From contig OY759717.1 in the NCBI GenBank assembly GCA_963662525.1, positions 1,736,001 to 1,800,000 on the forward strand: a stretch of 64,000 nucleotides of DNA. Direction: 5' to 3'. Both the position numbers and the translations under genes were made by a program. Source of the stretch: CAZSDU01 sp963662525 (GTDB lineage: Bacteria; Bacteroidota; Bacteroidia; Bacteroidales; FEN-979). A model generated the notes under the pieces. It saw only the letters and a program-made list of their open reading frames with translations, ran no database searches and had not been told where the DNA came from. Below, in pieces: positions 27,124-36,602 of the stretch (position 1 is the first letter of the stretch; each line of letters opens with the position of its first letter).

Positions 27124-28959
27124 ATGAAAAATATCCTGCCGATCACCTTCCTGATTTTTACCTCAGTCCTTCATCCTCACCTGGTTTTTACCCAGGACAA
27201 CGATCATGATGCTGTATATTTATCCCTTTTCAGGGAATTCACACTGAATCCCGACGGAAGTATGGATTATCGCTTTATTAAGAAGCAAAAACTTCTGACT
27301 TACCGTTCCTTTCATAATTTATACGGAGAAACCTTCCTTGTTTATAACCCGGCATTTCAGCAATTGAAAATCAATGAAGTGTCAACCCTGATGAAGAACG
27401 GAAAAAAAATTCAGGGACCTGCCAATGCCCTGAACGAGGTCTTGCCCGGATATGCTGCCAATGCACCGGCTTACAATGGCTTGCGCGAGATGGTTATCAC
27501 CCATACCGGACTGGAGAGGGATGCAATCATCAGCCTGGATTACCAGATCCATACAATTAAAGGATTTTATCCCGCCCTGATGGGCAACGAAGTACTGACA
27601 GAAACCGAAGCGGTTAAAGCCTTAACCATCAAGATCCGGATTCCTGTTGGTCAATCGCTGAATTACCGTTTGTTAAATATTGCCGACCCTTTGGTGAAAA
27701 CCACCGAAAACGGGTTTCAGGTCTATACCTGGACATTCACCAATCTTCCCGCTGCTTCGGCTGAAGAATCCCAGAAAGGAAACCAGGATCTTTATCCCCG
27801 CCTCATTTTCAGCAGCTTTAAAAGCAGGGAAGAAATGATCCGCTTCCTGACGCAGCAGCAGACGTTTGGTTTTCAAACCGATGCCTCCATGAAAAATGAG
27901 ATCAGTAAACTGAAGGCTGAAACCTCCAATTCCCTTGATATTGTGCTGAAGCTTCAGGATAAAGTGGTGAATGATATCCGCTTATATCCCATTCCCTGGA
28001 AGGTAAGCGGATATACATTCCGGACGGCTTCAGAAACCTGGAACAGTAACGGGGGTACACTGGCTGAAAAAATGATTCTGCTGACGGCTCTGCTCGGGGA
28101 AGCCGGTATCAAGGCTGAGCCCACCCTCATTGCCCGATCGGGCATCCTGGACCCCCGGGAGAGCAATTTAAGCCTGGTGGAAGACTTTGCCGTGAAGGTT
28201 GAACTGAAAGAAGAAGGAACGATATATTTATCCGTTGGCAACATGAATGTACAGGACCTGATGAAGACCCTGGCAGAACGTATTTTCATTGCCATTGACA
28301 AAGACGGTAAATCAACCATCACCACATCCGGAGATCCGGAATTCAGGGCAGATTTCCAGGGTACCATGATCTGTTCGTCGGATCCTGCAATTACCGGCGA
28401 GATCTCCATCTCTGTTACCGGTGCAGCCAATCCTTTTCTGGGTTTGTACAGGGATAAAAAGAAGCTGAAAAATTACCTCTCCGGAGGCATTTCCGGCGCT
28501 GACCTGAAAGAGGCGAAAATCACCAACTCAAATCCTGAAAGCAGTTTTCAGACTTACACCGTACAGGCCCCCAAACCATTCCGCAAGGACAGTCTGATGT
28601 TTTTCTTCAATATTCCCTTCCTGAGTGGCGGTATTGAAAGCATGGGCATTCATACCCTGTCGTCGAAACGCGAGACCCCTTTTGAGATTCCTGCCCTGGC
28701 GGAGGAAAATACGGAATTTACCCTTTTACTCCCGGATGGAATGACCGTATTTACGCCCTTGCAAAAGAGCAGCATCAGCAATAAATGTGGAACTTACCTG
28801 TTTGAACTCCGCCTGGAAAAAGGAAAACTGATGGTCAAACGGTCCCTGCGCTTAAAAGAAAGGATCATTCAGCCGGAAAATTATGCTGATTTTAAAGCGC
28901 TCATGGATTCCTGGAATAATCCGCACCATCGCGAAATTGTATTTAAAAAAGGGAATTAG
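27124..28959 (+). CDS. DUF3857 protein with degenerate transglutaminase domain
   Basis: A 611-aa exported paralogue of the preceding protein (signal peptide ending near HLVFTQ). The DUF3857 part is preserved. In the transglutaminase region the stretch corresponding to RCGVCKDKAGMLITML is GGTLAEKMILLTALLGEAGI, with no Cys, and the FNHCV and LLDPTW blocks are also absent (SLVEDFAVKVEL, IYLSVGN). It is therefore probably non-catalytic. The stop overlaps the convergent dnaG stop by 4 bp. Confidence 0.85.
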   Translation: MKNILPITFLIFTSVLHPHLVFTQDNDHDAVYLSLFREFTLNPDGSMDYRFIKKQKLLTYRSFHNLYGETFLVYNPAFQQLKINEVSTLMKNGKKIQGPANALNEVLPGYAANAPAYNGLREMVITHTGLERDAIISLDYQIHTIKGFYPALMGNEVLTETEAVKALTIKIRIPVGQSLNYRLLNIADPLVKTTENGFQVYTWTFTNLPAASAEESQKGNQDLYPRLIFSSFKSREEMIRFLTQQQTFGFQTDASMKNEISKLKAETSNSLDIVLKLQDKVVNDIRLYPIPWKVSGYTFRTASETWNSNGGTLAEKMILLTALLGEAGIKAEPTLIARSGILDPRESNLSLVEDFAVKVELKEEGTIYLSVGNMNVQDLMKTLAERIFIAIDKDGKSTITTSGDPEFRADFQGTMICSSDPAITGEISISVTGAANPFLGLYRDKKKLKNYLSGGISGADLKEAKITNSNPESSFQTYTVQAPKPFRKDSLMFFFNIPFLSGGIESMGIHTLSSKRETPFEIPALAEENTEFTLLLPDGMTVFTPLQKSSISNKCGTYLFELRLEKGKLMVKRSLRLKERIIQPENYADFKALMDSWNNPHHREIVFKKGN

Positions 28960-30899
28960 CGGGTGATGATACGTCCCAGCTTTTTATTGATCTCAATGCT
29001 GGTTTTTTTCAGCTGATGCCATTTCCCAAGCAGGATCAGTTCTTCTTCTGCGCCGGGTTTTTCCTTCAGTTTTTTCCGCGTTATTTCCATGGCCTTGGCG
29101 ATTTTCTTTGCTTTATACGATAGCAGGGCATGTTCCACATGTAGCCGGAGGCGCATTTCTTCTGTTTCCACCAGGATATTGTTTTTAGCCCAGTTAAGAC
29201 TGAGTTCATAGGGGGTGAAGATCAGGTCAACCACTGTTCTCGAGAGATCATGATCGGGATGGGTCAACAGGGAGGAGCGGTCGGGCAAAGCATCTTTTTC
29301 AAAGCCATTGACATATTCGGTAAAGATTTTTAAAAACAGGGGATTTTCAAATCCCAGCTCATCCCGGCTGATATCATGGATGACCAGGTCGGCTACCATC
29401 ACCGGAATGGCTTCCTCATTGGGAGAAGAGGGGGGAAGGTGAATCGTGTCATTGCCATACAGCAAGAGTATCCGGATGATCTCTTTTTCCTGGTATTCGG
29501 GCGAATCGGGATCGGTTTCCACGATTTGTGTCTGGGCCAGGGAAGGTTCCTTCGGGATCGATGCGCCATCAGCCGCATCCGGAAGATTTTTCAGGACCTT
29601 TTTCCGCAGGATCTTGTTCAGCTCGCTCATCAGCACCTGCTCGGGAATATTCATCAGGGAAGAACATTCCTTCACATAGAGCGAACGGGAGATAATATCC
29701 GGAATCAGGGCAATGGTATTGACGATTTCCCTGATCAGGGAAGCTTTTTTAATGGGGTCGTTCCGGGTTTCATCCAACAGCAGGCGTGTTTTGAACAGGA
29801 TAAAATTCAGGGCATTATCACGGATAAAAGTTTCCACTTCCGCGGGATGATGTTTCCGGGCATAGGAATCAGGATCTTCCCCGTCGGGGAAGAGCACGAT
29901 TTTAACATTCATCCCCTGTTCCACGATCATGTCAATACCGCGGAAAGACGCTTTAATACCGGCCGGATCCCCGTCGTACAGGATGGTGATGTTGGCGGTA
30001 TAACGCTGGATCATTCTCACCTGGTCGTGGGTGAGGGAAGTCCCGGAAGAAGCGACCACATTGGCAATGCCCGCCTGGTGAAGGGAGATCACATCGGTAT
30101 AACCTTCCACCAGGTAGCAGTTGTCTTTGGAGGAAATGGCTGTCCCGGCAAAATAAATACCGTAAAGGGTTTTGCTTTTATTATAGATCTCCGATTCCGG
30201 AGAATTCACATATTTCGCATGTGATTTATCGCCTCCCAGGATACGGCCCCCAAATCCCAATATACGTCCCGAAGGACTGTGAATGGGGAACATGACCCGG
30301 GAATGAAAACGGTCGTACAGGCGGTTGTCTTTTTCCAGGGAAAGTCCGGTTTTGAGGAGGAATTCTTTTTTATAGCCATGCTGAATCGCGTATTCCGTAA
30401 AGGCATCCCATTTATCGGGACTGAAACCCAGCTGGAATTTTTTTATCATGTCTTCCCGGATTCCGCGCTCCCGGAAATAAGTCATGCCAATCGCTTTTCC
30501 TTCTTCGGTTTCGGTCAGTATGCGCGAAAAATACTGCTGGGCGAAAAGGTTTAGGTTGAAGAGACTTTCTTTTTCACTGATTTCCTGGAGCTGTTCCGGG
30601 GTTTGTTCTTCCTCCTCGATGTCGATATTATACTTGCGGGCGAGGTACTTCAGGGCTTCCGGATAGGAGAAATGCTCGTGTTCCATGAGGAAGCTGACCG
30701 AATTACCGGCTTTTCCGCAACCGAAGCATTTATAAATCCCCTTGGCGGGAGAAACAGTGAACGATGGAGTTTTTTCGTTATGGAACGGGCATAATCCCAG
30801 CAAATTCACCCCCCGGCGGCGCAGGGTGACGAAATCGCCAATCACCTCCTCCACCCGGGTGGAGGCGATGATGTTCTCTATGGTTTCACGGGTAATCAC
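28956..30899 (-). CDS. dnaG: DNA primase
   Basis: A 647-aa primase that lays RNA primers at the replication fork. The N-terminal CHC2 zinc finger reads CPFHNEKTPSFT ... YKCFGCGKAGN. The TOPRIM core contains CYLVEGYTDVISLHQAGI and ILYDGDPAGIKAS. The C-terminal third is the helicase-interaction region. The start is taken as GTG at 30899, giving MITRETIENII, which matches where primases normally begin. A longer GTG frame from 30962 would add 21 residues and run into the divergent promoter region. Confidence 0.95.
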   Translation of the reverse strand: MITRETIENIIASTRVEEVIGDFVTLRRRGVNLLGLCPFHNEKTPSFTVSPAKGIYKCFGCGKAGNSVSFLMEHEHFSYPEALKYLARKYNIDIEEEEQTPEQLQEISEKESLFNLNLFAQQYFSRILTETEEGKAIGMTYFRERGIREDMIKKFQLGFSPDKWDAFTEYAIQHGYKKEFLLKTGLSLEKDNRLYDRFHSRVMFPIHSPSGRILGFGGRILGGDKSHAKYVNSPESEIYNKSKTLYGIYFAGTAISSKDNCYLVEGYTDVISLHQAGIANVVASSGTSLTHDQVRMIQRYTANITILYDGDPAGIKASFRGIDMIVEQGMNVKIVLFPDGEDPDSYARKHHPAEVETFIRDNALNFILFKTRLLLDETRNDPIKKASLIREIVNTIALIPDIISRSLYVKECSSLMNIPEQVLMSELNKILRKKVLKNLPDAADGASIPKEPSLAQTQIVETDPDSPEYQEKEIIRILLLYGNDTIHLPPSSPNEEAIPVMVADLVIHDISRDELGFENPLFLKIFTEYVNGFEKDALPDRSSLLTHPDHDLSRTVVDLIFTPYELSLNWAKNNILVETEEMRLRLHVEHALLSYKAKKIAKAMEITRKKLKEKPGAEEELILLGKWHQLKKTSIEINKKLGRIITR

Positions 30900-30973
30900 A
30901 ATAAAAATACCTTCAGGCGAAGGTAGTAAAAACGTTTGGTAAAAATTCGTAATTTTATCCACAAATCTGAGCC

Positions 30974-31900
30974 ATGAACCGTCGTGATTTTTTTAAACGG
31001 AGCATTTACGCGGGAGTAGCCACAGGAGCAGCGCTCACGTTGGGTGATAGTGAAAAACTGTTTGCCGGCCCTCCGCTTTCCTCTCCCGGAACTTACGACC
31101 TGGTTGCCGTAAAAGGGGGAGAGCCTGTGGCCATGTTCGATAAGGCCATGGAATCGCTGGGAGGGATGAAAGCCTTCGTGAAAAAAGGACAAACCGTGGT
31201 GGTAAAGCCCAATATCGGCTGGGATGTTAGTCCGGAAAGGGCGGGCAATACCAATCCATTGCTGGTTAAGCGCATCATCGAACAATGTCTCGGTGCCGGG
31301 GCCAAAGAAGTATATGTTTTCGACAATACCTGCGATAACTGGAAAAAATGCTATGAAAACAGCGGCATAGAGAAAGCCGTTAAAGATGCCGGGGGGAAAA
31401 TCGTTCCCGGCAACTCCGAAGGCAATTACCAGGAAGTTGAGATCAAAGGCGGAAAAAAGCTTACCAGGGCCAAGGTTCATGAGCTGATCCTGAGCAGCGA
31501 TGTATTTCTCAACGTGCCCATCCTGAAGAGCCACAGCAGCACCCAGCTCACCATTTCCATGAAAAATCATATGGGAATTGTCTGGGACCGGGGATACTGG
31601 CATAAAAACGACTTGCATCAATGCATTGCCGATTTTGCCGCCTTCCGCAAGCCCGACCTGAATATCGTTGACGCCTACCGGGTCATGATGAAACGCGGCC
31701 CGCGCGGAGTATCGGTGGAAGATGTGGACATCAAGAAATCACTGATCATTTCCCGCGATATTGTCGCAGCCGATGCTGCAGCCGCCAAGGTCTTCGGACT
31801 GGAACCGGCCAATATTCCCTATATCCGTATCGCCGACCAGGCCAAACTGGGAACCATGGACCTGACCAAACTCAACATCAACCGCATCAAGATGTCGTAA
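30974..31900 (+). CDS. Tat-exported DUF362 protein
   Basis: A 308-aa protein starting MNRRDFFKRS, a twin-arginine signal, followed by a hydrophobic stretch. The rest is a DUF362 domain (VVVKPNIGWD, VFDNTCDNW, NVPILKSHS). Tat export implies folding, and perhaps cofactor insertion, in the cytoplasm. The next gene, a membrane polyferredoxin with its own internal Tat motif, begins 1 bp after the stop. The pair probably forms a redox module at the outer face of the cytoplasmic membrane. Substrate unknown. Confidence 0.87.
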   Translation: MNRRDFFKRSIYAGVATGAALTLGDSEKLFAGPPLSSPGTYDLVAVKGGEPVAMFDKAMESLGGMKAFVKKGQTVVVKPNIGWDVSPERAGNTNPLLVKRIIEQCLGAGAKEVYVFDNTCDNWKKCYENSGIEKAVKDAGGKIVPGNSEGNYQEVEIKGGKKLTRAKVHELILSSDVFLNVPILKSHSSTQLTISMKNHMGIVWDRGYWHKNDLHQCIADFAAFRKPDLNIVDAYRVMMKRGPRGVSVEDVDIKKSLIISRDIVAADAAAAKVFGLEPANIPYIRIADQAKLGTMDLTKLNINRIKMS

Positions 31901-31901
31901 G

Positions 31902-33521
31902 ATGCTGTTAAAAATACTCAAACCCTTACGGGTATTTGTTTCGCTTGCTTTTTTCCTGCTGACCCTTTTCACTTTTATTGATTTTGCCGCCATTTTCTCC
32001 GTGGAAATGATCAATGCCCTGCTTTATCTGCAGTTTTTCCCCTCCCTGTTGAAATTCATCGATGTTCTGACGCTTGGCGCTGCCGGTTTTTTAGTTGTCC
32101 TTCTGCTCACCTTTTTCTTCGGAAGAATATACTGCTCCAGTGTTTGTCCGCTGGGGACCCTGCAGGATTTCGTCATCGGCATCAATGCAAGAATAAAACG
32201 CCGGAAAAATTTCCGTTACCGGAAACCACAGTCCCTGCTTCATTATTCGGTGCTTGGCATCCTTATCCTTGCCCTCCTGCTCCACAGCATCTTTTTTATC
32301 AATTTGCTTGATCCTTACAGCCTTGCGGGAAAGATTTTCAATCAACTGTTCCGCCCCCTTTACATACTGGGAAACAACTTGCTTGCCCGCGGCTTCCAGT
32401 CCATGGATAATTACTTATTTTATTCCGTTCCTGTAAAGATCATATCCCTGGCGTCTTTTATCTTTTCGGCCATTATCCTCATCACCCTTATTATCCTTGC
32501 CGTTTTCCGCGACCGCTGGTATTGCAATGCCATTTGTCCGCTGGGCGGAATACTGCGGCTGGTATCAAAATTCTCCCTCTTTAAAATTCAGATAAACAAG
32601 GATGAATGCACCCTTTGCGGGGTTTGTGTGCGGGTATGCAAGGCCGGCTGTATTGATTTTATCCATAAGAAGATCGATTTTGAGCGTTGCGTGGGCTGTT
32701 TTAATTGCATGGGGGCCTGTCCGCATGGGGGAATCAGCTATAGAATGCAGGAATGCAGGAATGCAAGCAATGCAAGAATACAAATCGCAGATCGCCTATC
32801 GCCTGTCGCCTATCGCCCATCGCCTATCGCCTATCGCGAATCTCGCAGAAACTTTCTCAAAACATCCTTAATAGGTACAGCAGGTGTGGCCGGGCTTTTA
32901 TCGGCGAAAGAGGCCGTGGCTTCGGGGGAAAAGACGGGGAGCGCGTATCCCGTGATGCCTCCTGGTTCGGATAGTTACTGGCATTACACGGCCAACTGCA
33001 CGGCCTGTCATTTATGTGTAAGTGCCTGTCCGACCCATGTTTTGCAGCCCAGTTTATTTGAATTCGGCCTGAGCGGGATCTTCCAGCCGAAAATGGATTT
33101 CAGTACCAGTTACTGCAATTTCGATTGCGTGCTATGCGGGGAAGTTTGTCCCACGGCTGCTATTTTCCCGCAGAAAAAAGAAGACAAGCAGCGGATACAG
33201 ATCGGCGTTTCGATATTTGTAAGAAATATCTGCGTGGTGGTGGAAAAGGAAACCGCCTGCGGCGCCTGTTCGGAACACTGTCCCACCAAGGCCGTGGAGA
33301 TGGTTCCTTACCTGGACAACCTGAAGATCCCCAGAGTTGATGCCAGGATCTGCATAGGTTGCGGCGCCTGCGAGCATGCCTGTCCTGTAAAGCCGCTGAA
33401 AGCCATTTACGTGAAAAGCAATTTGTATCACCATATGGCGCCCAAACCACTGAGCAAAGTAGAGGAAACAGGGCCTTCGCCGGGACAGGAGAAGAAAGCG
33501 GAGGAGGATTTTCCGTTTTAA
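31902..33521 (+). CDS. NapH-like membrane polyferredoxin fused to a Tat-type ferredoxin domain
   Basis: A 539-aa protein in two modules. Residues 1-~280 form a NapH/CcoG-like part: membrane helices, CxxxCP motifs in YCSSVCPLG and YCNAICPLG, then two [4Fe-4S] motifs (CTLCGVCVRVC, CVGCFNCMGACP). Residues ~315-539 begin with a second, internal twin-arginine motif (RRNFLK, R315-R316) and hydrophobic segment and hold four further cysteine clusters (CTACHLCVSACP, CNFDCVLCGEVCP, CGACSEHCP, CIGCGACEHACP). The linker at ~285-312 is encoded by the D1 and B1 repeat arrays. Electron transfer across the membrane is inferred. Confidence 0.87.
   Translation: MLLKILKPLRVFVSLAFFLLTLFTFIDFAAIFSVEMINALLYLQFFPSLLKFIDVLTLGAAGFLVVLLLTFFFGRIYCSSVCPLGTLQDFVIGINARIKRRKNFRYRKPQSLLHYSVLGILILALLLHSIFFINLLDPYSLAGKIFNQLFRPLYILGNNLLARGFQSMDNYLFYSVPVKIISLASFIFSAIILITLIILAVFRDRWYCNAICPLGGILRLVSKFSLFKIQINKDECTLCGVCVRVCKAGCIDFIHKKIDFERCVGCFNCMGACPHGGISYRMQECRNASNARIQIADRLSPVAYRPSPIAYRESRRNFLKTSLIGTAGVAGLLSAKEAVASGEKTGSAYPVMPPGSDSYWHYTANCTACHLCVSACPTHVLQPSLFEFGLSGIFQPKMDFSTSYCNFDCVLCGEVCPTAAIFPQKKEDKQRIQIGVSIFVRNICVVVEKETACGACSEHCPTKAVEMVPYLDNLKIPRVDARICIGCGACEHACPVKPLKAIYVKSNLYHHMAPKPLSKVEETGPSPGQEKKAEEDFPF
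32742..32780 (+). repeat. D1: GAATGCAG-type octamer array
   Basis: About 4-5 imperfect copies of GAATGCAG/GCAATGCAA inside the linker of the polyferredoxin gene, translated as MQECRNASNARIQ. It is directly followed by array B1. A similar array lies at 39575-39624 in the opposite orientation. Confidence 0.75.
32783..32840 (+). repeat. B1: CGCCTAT heptamer array
   Basis: Six to seven copies of CGCCTAT with single-base variants, in frame in the polyferredoxin linker and read as RLSPVAYRPSPIAY. It sits exactly between the membrane ferredoxin module and the internal Tat motif. Confidence 0.85.
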
Positions 33522-33545
33522 ATTTTTTTTCATATCCCAAATATC

Positions 33546-33553
33546 TATCTTTG
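33546..33553 (+). promoter_or_regulatory. -7 promoter element for the SBBP-repeat gene
   Basis: TATCTTTG is an exact TAnnTTTG match, 23 bp upstream of the ATG at 33577. It suggests independent transcription after the polyferredoxin gene. Confidence 0.5.
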
Positions 33554-33576
33554 ATAGGTATTTATTATCCGAAAAG

Positions 33577-36500
33577 ATGAAAGTTCCTTCCCTTCAGAAA
33601 CAAATTCTTGTATGGGTATTTCCATTTACCCTGTTTTTACATGAAGCCATGGCCCAGCCATCTTCCGTCCCGCGTTTTTTTGAAAACAAAGGCCAGATCC
33701 TTGATCAGGACCTGAAACCCAATCCCGCCGTAAAATATCTTATGCCTGGCCCGGGAAAAAACGTGCAATTGCTCAGTACGGGTTTCAGCATCGATGAATA
33801 TGTGATCCGGAACAACACGTTTAACAAAGCCGGGATCTTATCATCGGCGGAATACCATTTTCAGCGTTCTGACATTGAATTTACCGGTATAAATCCAAAT
33901 TGCGAAATAATCCCTGAAGATCCTTCGGCAGATTATCTGAATTATTATACCACGGGAAGCGGTGAAGGGGGGATAACCCACGTCAGGGGATATGGCAGCA
34001 TACGGTATAAAGATCTTTATCCCGGAATTGACCTGATTTTCCTTGCAGATAATTATAACGCCTTCTCCTTTCATTTTGTTTTTAAACCGAGTTCTGAAAA
34101 AGAAATCATCAAAGTCAGGATCAACAATATTGAGAAAACGGCTGAAACCTTGTACGGAATGAATTATTACAGGGATATTCCGCGAGAATCCCGGGCAGAG
34201 GCCAGTTCCTTTGATGATTTATCGTCCGACCCGGAAAGGATCTGGGGTACATACTATGGCGGAAGCAATACGGAGTTTTGCTTTTCGACCATGCTGGATT
34301 TATACGGGAATGTTTTTCTTGGCGGGAGCACTTATTCCGTTAACAACATTGCCACCTCGGGCTCCCACCAATCCACGCTGGCCGGGAGCCAGGATGTTTA
34401 CCTGGCAAAATTCAATTCCGATGGAACCCGGTTATGGGGTACTTACTATGGAGGCACATCATTTGATCACGGGGGAATACTTCTGACAGATTTTACCGGG
34501 AACATATACATTCATGGGGAAACAGAATCAACCAGCGGGATAGCAACAGCAGGAGCCCATCAACCGGTTTTTGGGGGAGGAGTTGATTGTTTTCTGGCCA
34601 AATTCACTACCGATGGGCTCAGGTTGTGGGGAACCTATTACGGGGGAAGCAGCGACGAGGAATTCGGATCCATTGCCCTGTCGCCCGATGGCAGAATTGC
34701 CATGGCTGGCCGAAGCAATTCCACCAACAATATTTCCAGTACAGGAGCTCACCAGGTTGTACCCGGAGGAGCCAATGACAGCTTTCTCGCGGTGTTTACT
34801 TCCGATGGGGTAAGACAATGGGGAACTTATTATGGCGGAAGTGCGGATGAGGACGCACAGAGCTGTACTTTCGACCTGAATGGCAATGTTTTTCTTTCCG
34901 GCATGACCGAATCAACATCGAATATTTCAACTTCCGGATCACACCAGGCTGTATATGGAGGAGGGCAGGACGCCTTTCTGGCAAAATTCAACTCCCCGGG
35001 CAATCGGCAATGGGGAACTTATTATGGAGGAGGAAATTATGAAAAAGCGTGGTGCTGTATAGCAGATCCGGAAGGAAATATTTTTCTCGGCGGCTCTTCT
35101 ACATCCCAGAATAATATTTCGACCCCGGGGGCCTATCAGGAAGAAAACCATGGTTCGTTTGATGGCTTCCTGGTAAAATTCACAACGGGCGGGAGCAGGG
35201 TATGGGGCACTTATCAGGGAGGAAGCAATGTTGATGAAGGACAGGGCCTTACTATTGATATGGCAGGCAACATTTTTCTTACAGGAACAGCTTTTTCAGC
35301 AGATTTTCCTGTTACAGGCAATGCTTTTCAAACCGTTTATGGAGGCAATATTGATGCCTTTCTTTCCCGTTTCGATCCTTCCGGTCAGTTAATATGGAGT
35401 ACTTATTATGGAGACGGCGGCATGGACATCGGCTGGAGTTGCAAAATTGACACTGCCTGGCATATCTATTTATGCGGACAAACGGAGTCGGCGAATAATA
35501 TATCCACACCCGGATCTCACCAACCTCTTATCGGTGGATTAAACGATGGTTTTCTGGTGAAGTTCAGGGACTGCCAGTCTCCGCTTATCATAAGCAATCC
35601 GGCCGACACCCTTTTATGCGAAGGCGATGTTGCCCTGTTTCAGGTTGGAGCTCTTGGTACTTCCCTGGCTTATCAATGGCAGGAAGATGCGGGAAGCGGA
35701 TACAACGATCTTACCAACACCGGGATATATGAAGGCGTAAATTCGGCCCAGCTTCATATCAACGGTATTATGGCGGAAATGAATGGTTATTCCTATCAAT
35801 GTGTTGTCGGTGGCAATTGTTCGCCGGAAGCAATCAGCGAATCTGCTGTGCTGGAAGTAGTCCCCCAGCCTGTTCCGTCCATTTCCGGCCCTTCGGCCGC
35901 GTGTTCGGCGTCTTCCGGAAATCAATACGCTACGGAGACAGGTATGACCAATTATTCCTGGGAAGTTTCCTCCGGCGGACAAATCGATTCGGGGGGAGGA
36001 ACCTCTTCTATCACCGTAACCTGGAATGCCGATGGAGTTCAGACGGTATATGTAGGTTATACAGGACTTTCGGGATGCAATACCGTTGTGCCGGCCGTGT
36101 ATGATGTAAGCGTTTACCCCTCTCCCCCGTCTCCGCTTATTACAGCCAGTGGCAACATGCTTATAAGTAATTCTCCCGATGGTAATCAATGGTACTTTGA
36201 AGGGACTCCGGTTGCAAATGCTACCGCACCAACTTATTTTGCAACTCAAACGGGCTGGTACTGGGATGTGGTTACCCTGAATGCATGCTCCTCCGACACT
36301 TCAAATAATCTTTACGTTCTGGTATCGGGATTAAGTTGTCAGGATGTAACCTTCTTTTCAGTTTATCCATCCCCCGGCGATGGGATTCTTTATATTACTT
36401 TTTTCGGTCAGGAAAACCAATCTGCTGACATTTCCGTATTTAACTTCCTGGGAACTAAAATTATTGATTACCCTGGCCTGAAAGGACCATTAACGTTTAA

Positions 36501-36591
36501 AGCCGATATCAGCAATGAGCCGGCCGGGGTTTATTTCGTGGTTTTCCGTAATAAGGACGCCTGCATGGTTAAGAAAATTCTGCTTAAATAA
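33577..36591 (+). CDS. secreted SBBP-repeat T9SS protein
   Basis: A 1004-aa protein with a signal peptide ending at HEAMAQ and a DUF7948-like N-terminal region (FFENKGQILDQDL). Residues ~215-660 hold about eight SBBP beta-propeller repeats, each with a WGTYYGGS core and a NISTSGSHQ-type segment. An Ig-like region follows (AYQWQEDAGSGYNDLT, NYSWEVSSGG), then a T9SS type A sorting domain (FSVYPSPGDGILYITF ... GVYFVVF). It is likely a cell-surface or secreted structural/binding protein. The enzymatic function, if any, is not visible. Confidence 0.88.
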   Translation: MKVPSLQKQILVWVFPFTLFLHEAMAQPSSVPRFFENKGQILDQDLKPNPAVKYLMPGPGKNVQLLSTGFSIDEYVIRNNTFNKAGILSSAEYHFQRSDIEFTGINPNCEIIPEDPSADYLNYYTTGSGEGGITHVRGYGSIRYKDLYPGIDLIFLADNYNAFSFHFVFKPSSEKEIIKVRINNIEKTAETLYGMNYYRDIPRESRAEASSFDDLSSDPERIWGTYYGGSNTEFCFSTMLDLYGNVFLGGSTYSVNNIATSGSHQSTLAGSQDVYLAKFNSDGTRLWGTYYGGTSFDHGGILLTDFTGNIYIHGETESTSGIATAGAHQPVFGGGVDCFLAKFTTDGLRLWGTYYGGSSDEEFGSIALSPDGRIAMAGRSNSTNNISSTGAHQVVPGGANDSFLAVFTSDGVRQWGTYYGGSADEDAQSCTFDLNGNVFLSGMTESTSNISTSGSHQAVYGGGQDAFLAKFNSPGNRQWGTYYGGGNYEKAWCCIADPEGNIFLGGSSTSQNNISTPGAYQEENHGSFDGFLVKFTTGGSRVWGTYQGGSNVDEGQGLTIDMAGNIFLTGTAFSADFPVTGNAFQTVYGGNIDAFLSRFDPSGQLIWSTYYGDGGMDIGWSCKIDTAWHIYLCGQTESANNISTPGSHQPLIGGLNDGFLVKFRDCQSPLIISNPADTLLCEGDVALFQVGALGTSLAYQWQEDAGSGYNDLTNTGIYEGVNSAQLHINGIMAEMNGYSYQCVVGGNCSPEAISESAVLEVVPQPVPSISGPSAACSASSGNQYATETGMTNYSWEVSSGGQIDSGGGTSSITVTWNADGVQTVYVGYTGLSGCNTVVPAVYDVSVYPSPPSPLITASGNMLISNSPDGNQWYFEGTPVANATAPTYFATQTGWYWDVVTLNACSSDTSNNLYVLVSGLSCQDVTFFSVYPSPGDGILYITFFGQENQSADISVFNFLGTKIIDYPGLKGPLTFKADISNEPAGVYFVVFRNKDACMVKKILLK

Positions 36592-36602
36592 AAAAAACAC
36601 CC

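Noticed and set aside
30955..30963. Perfect DnaA box TTATCCACA upstream of dnaG
   Set aside because: About 0.5 such exact 9-mers are expected by chance in 64 kb on both strands, so a single hit has no weight by itself.
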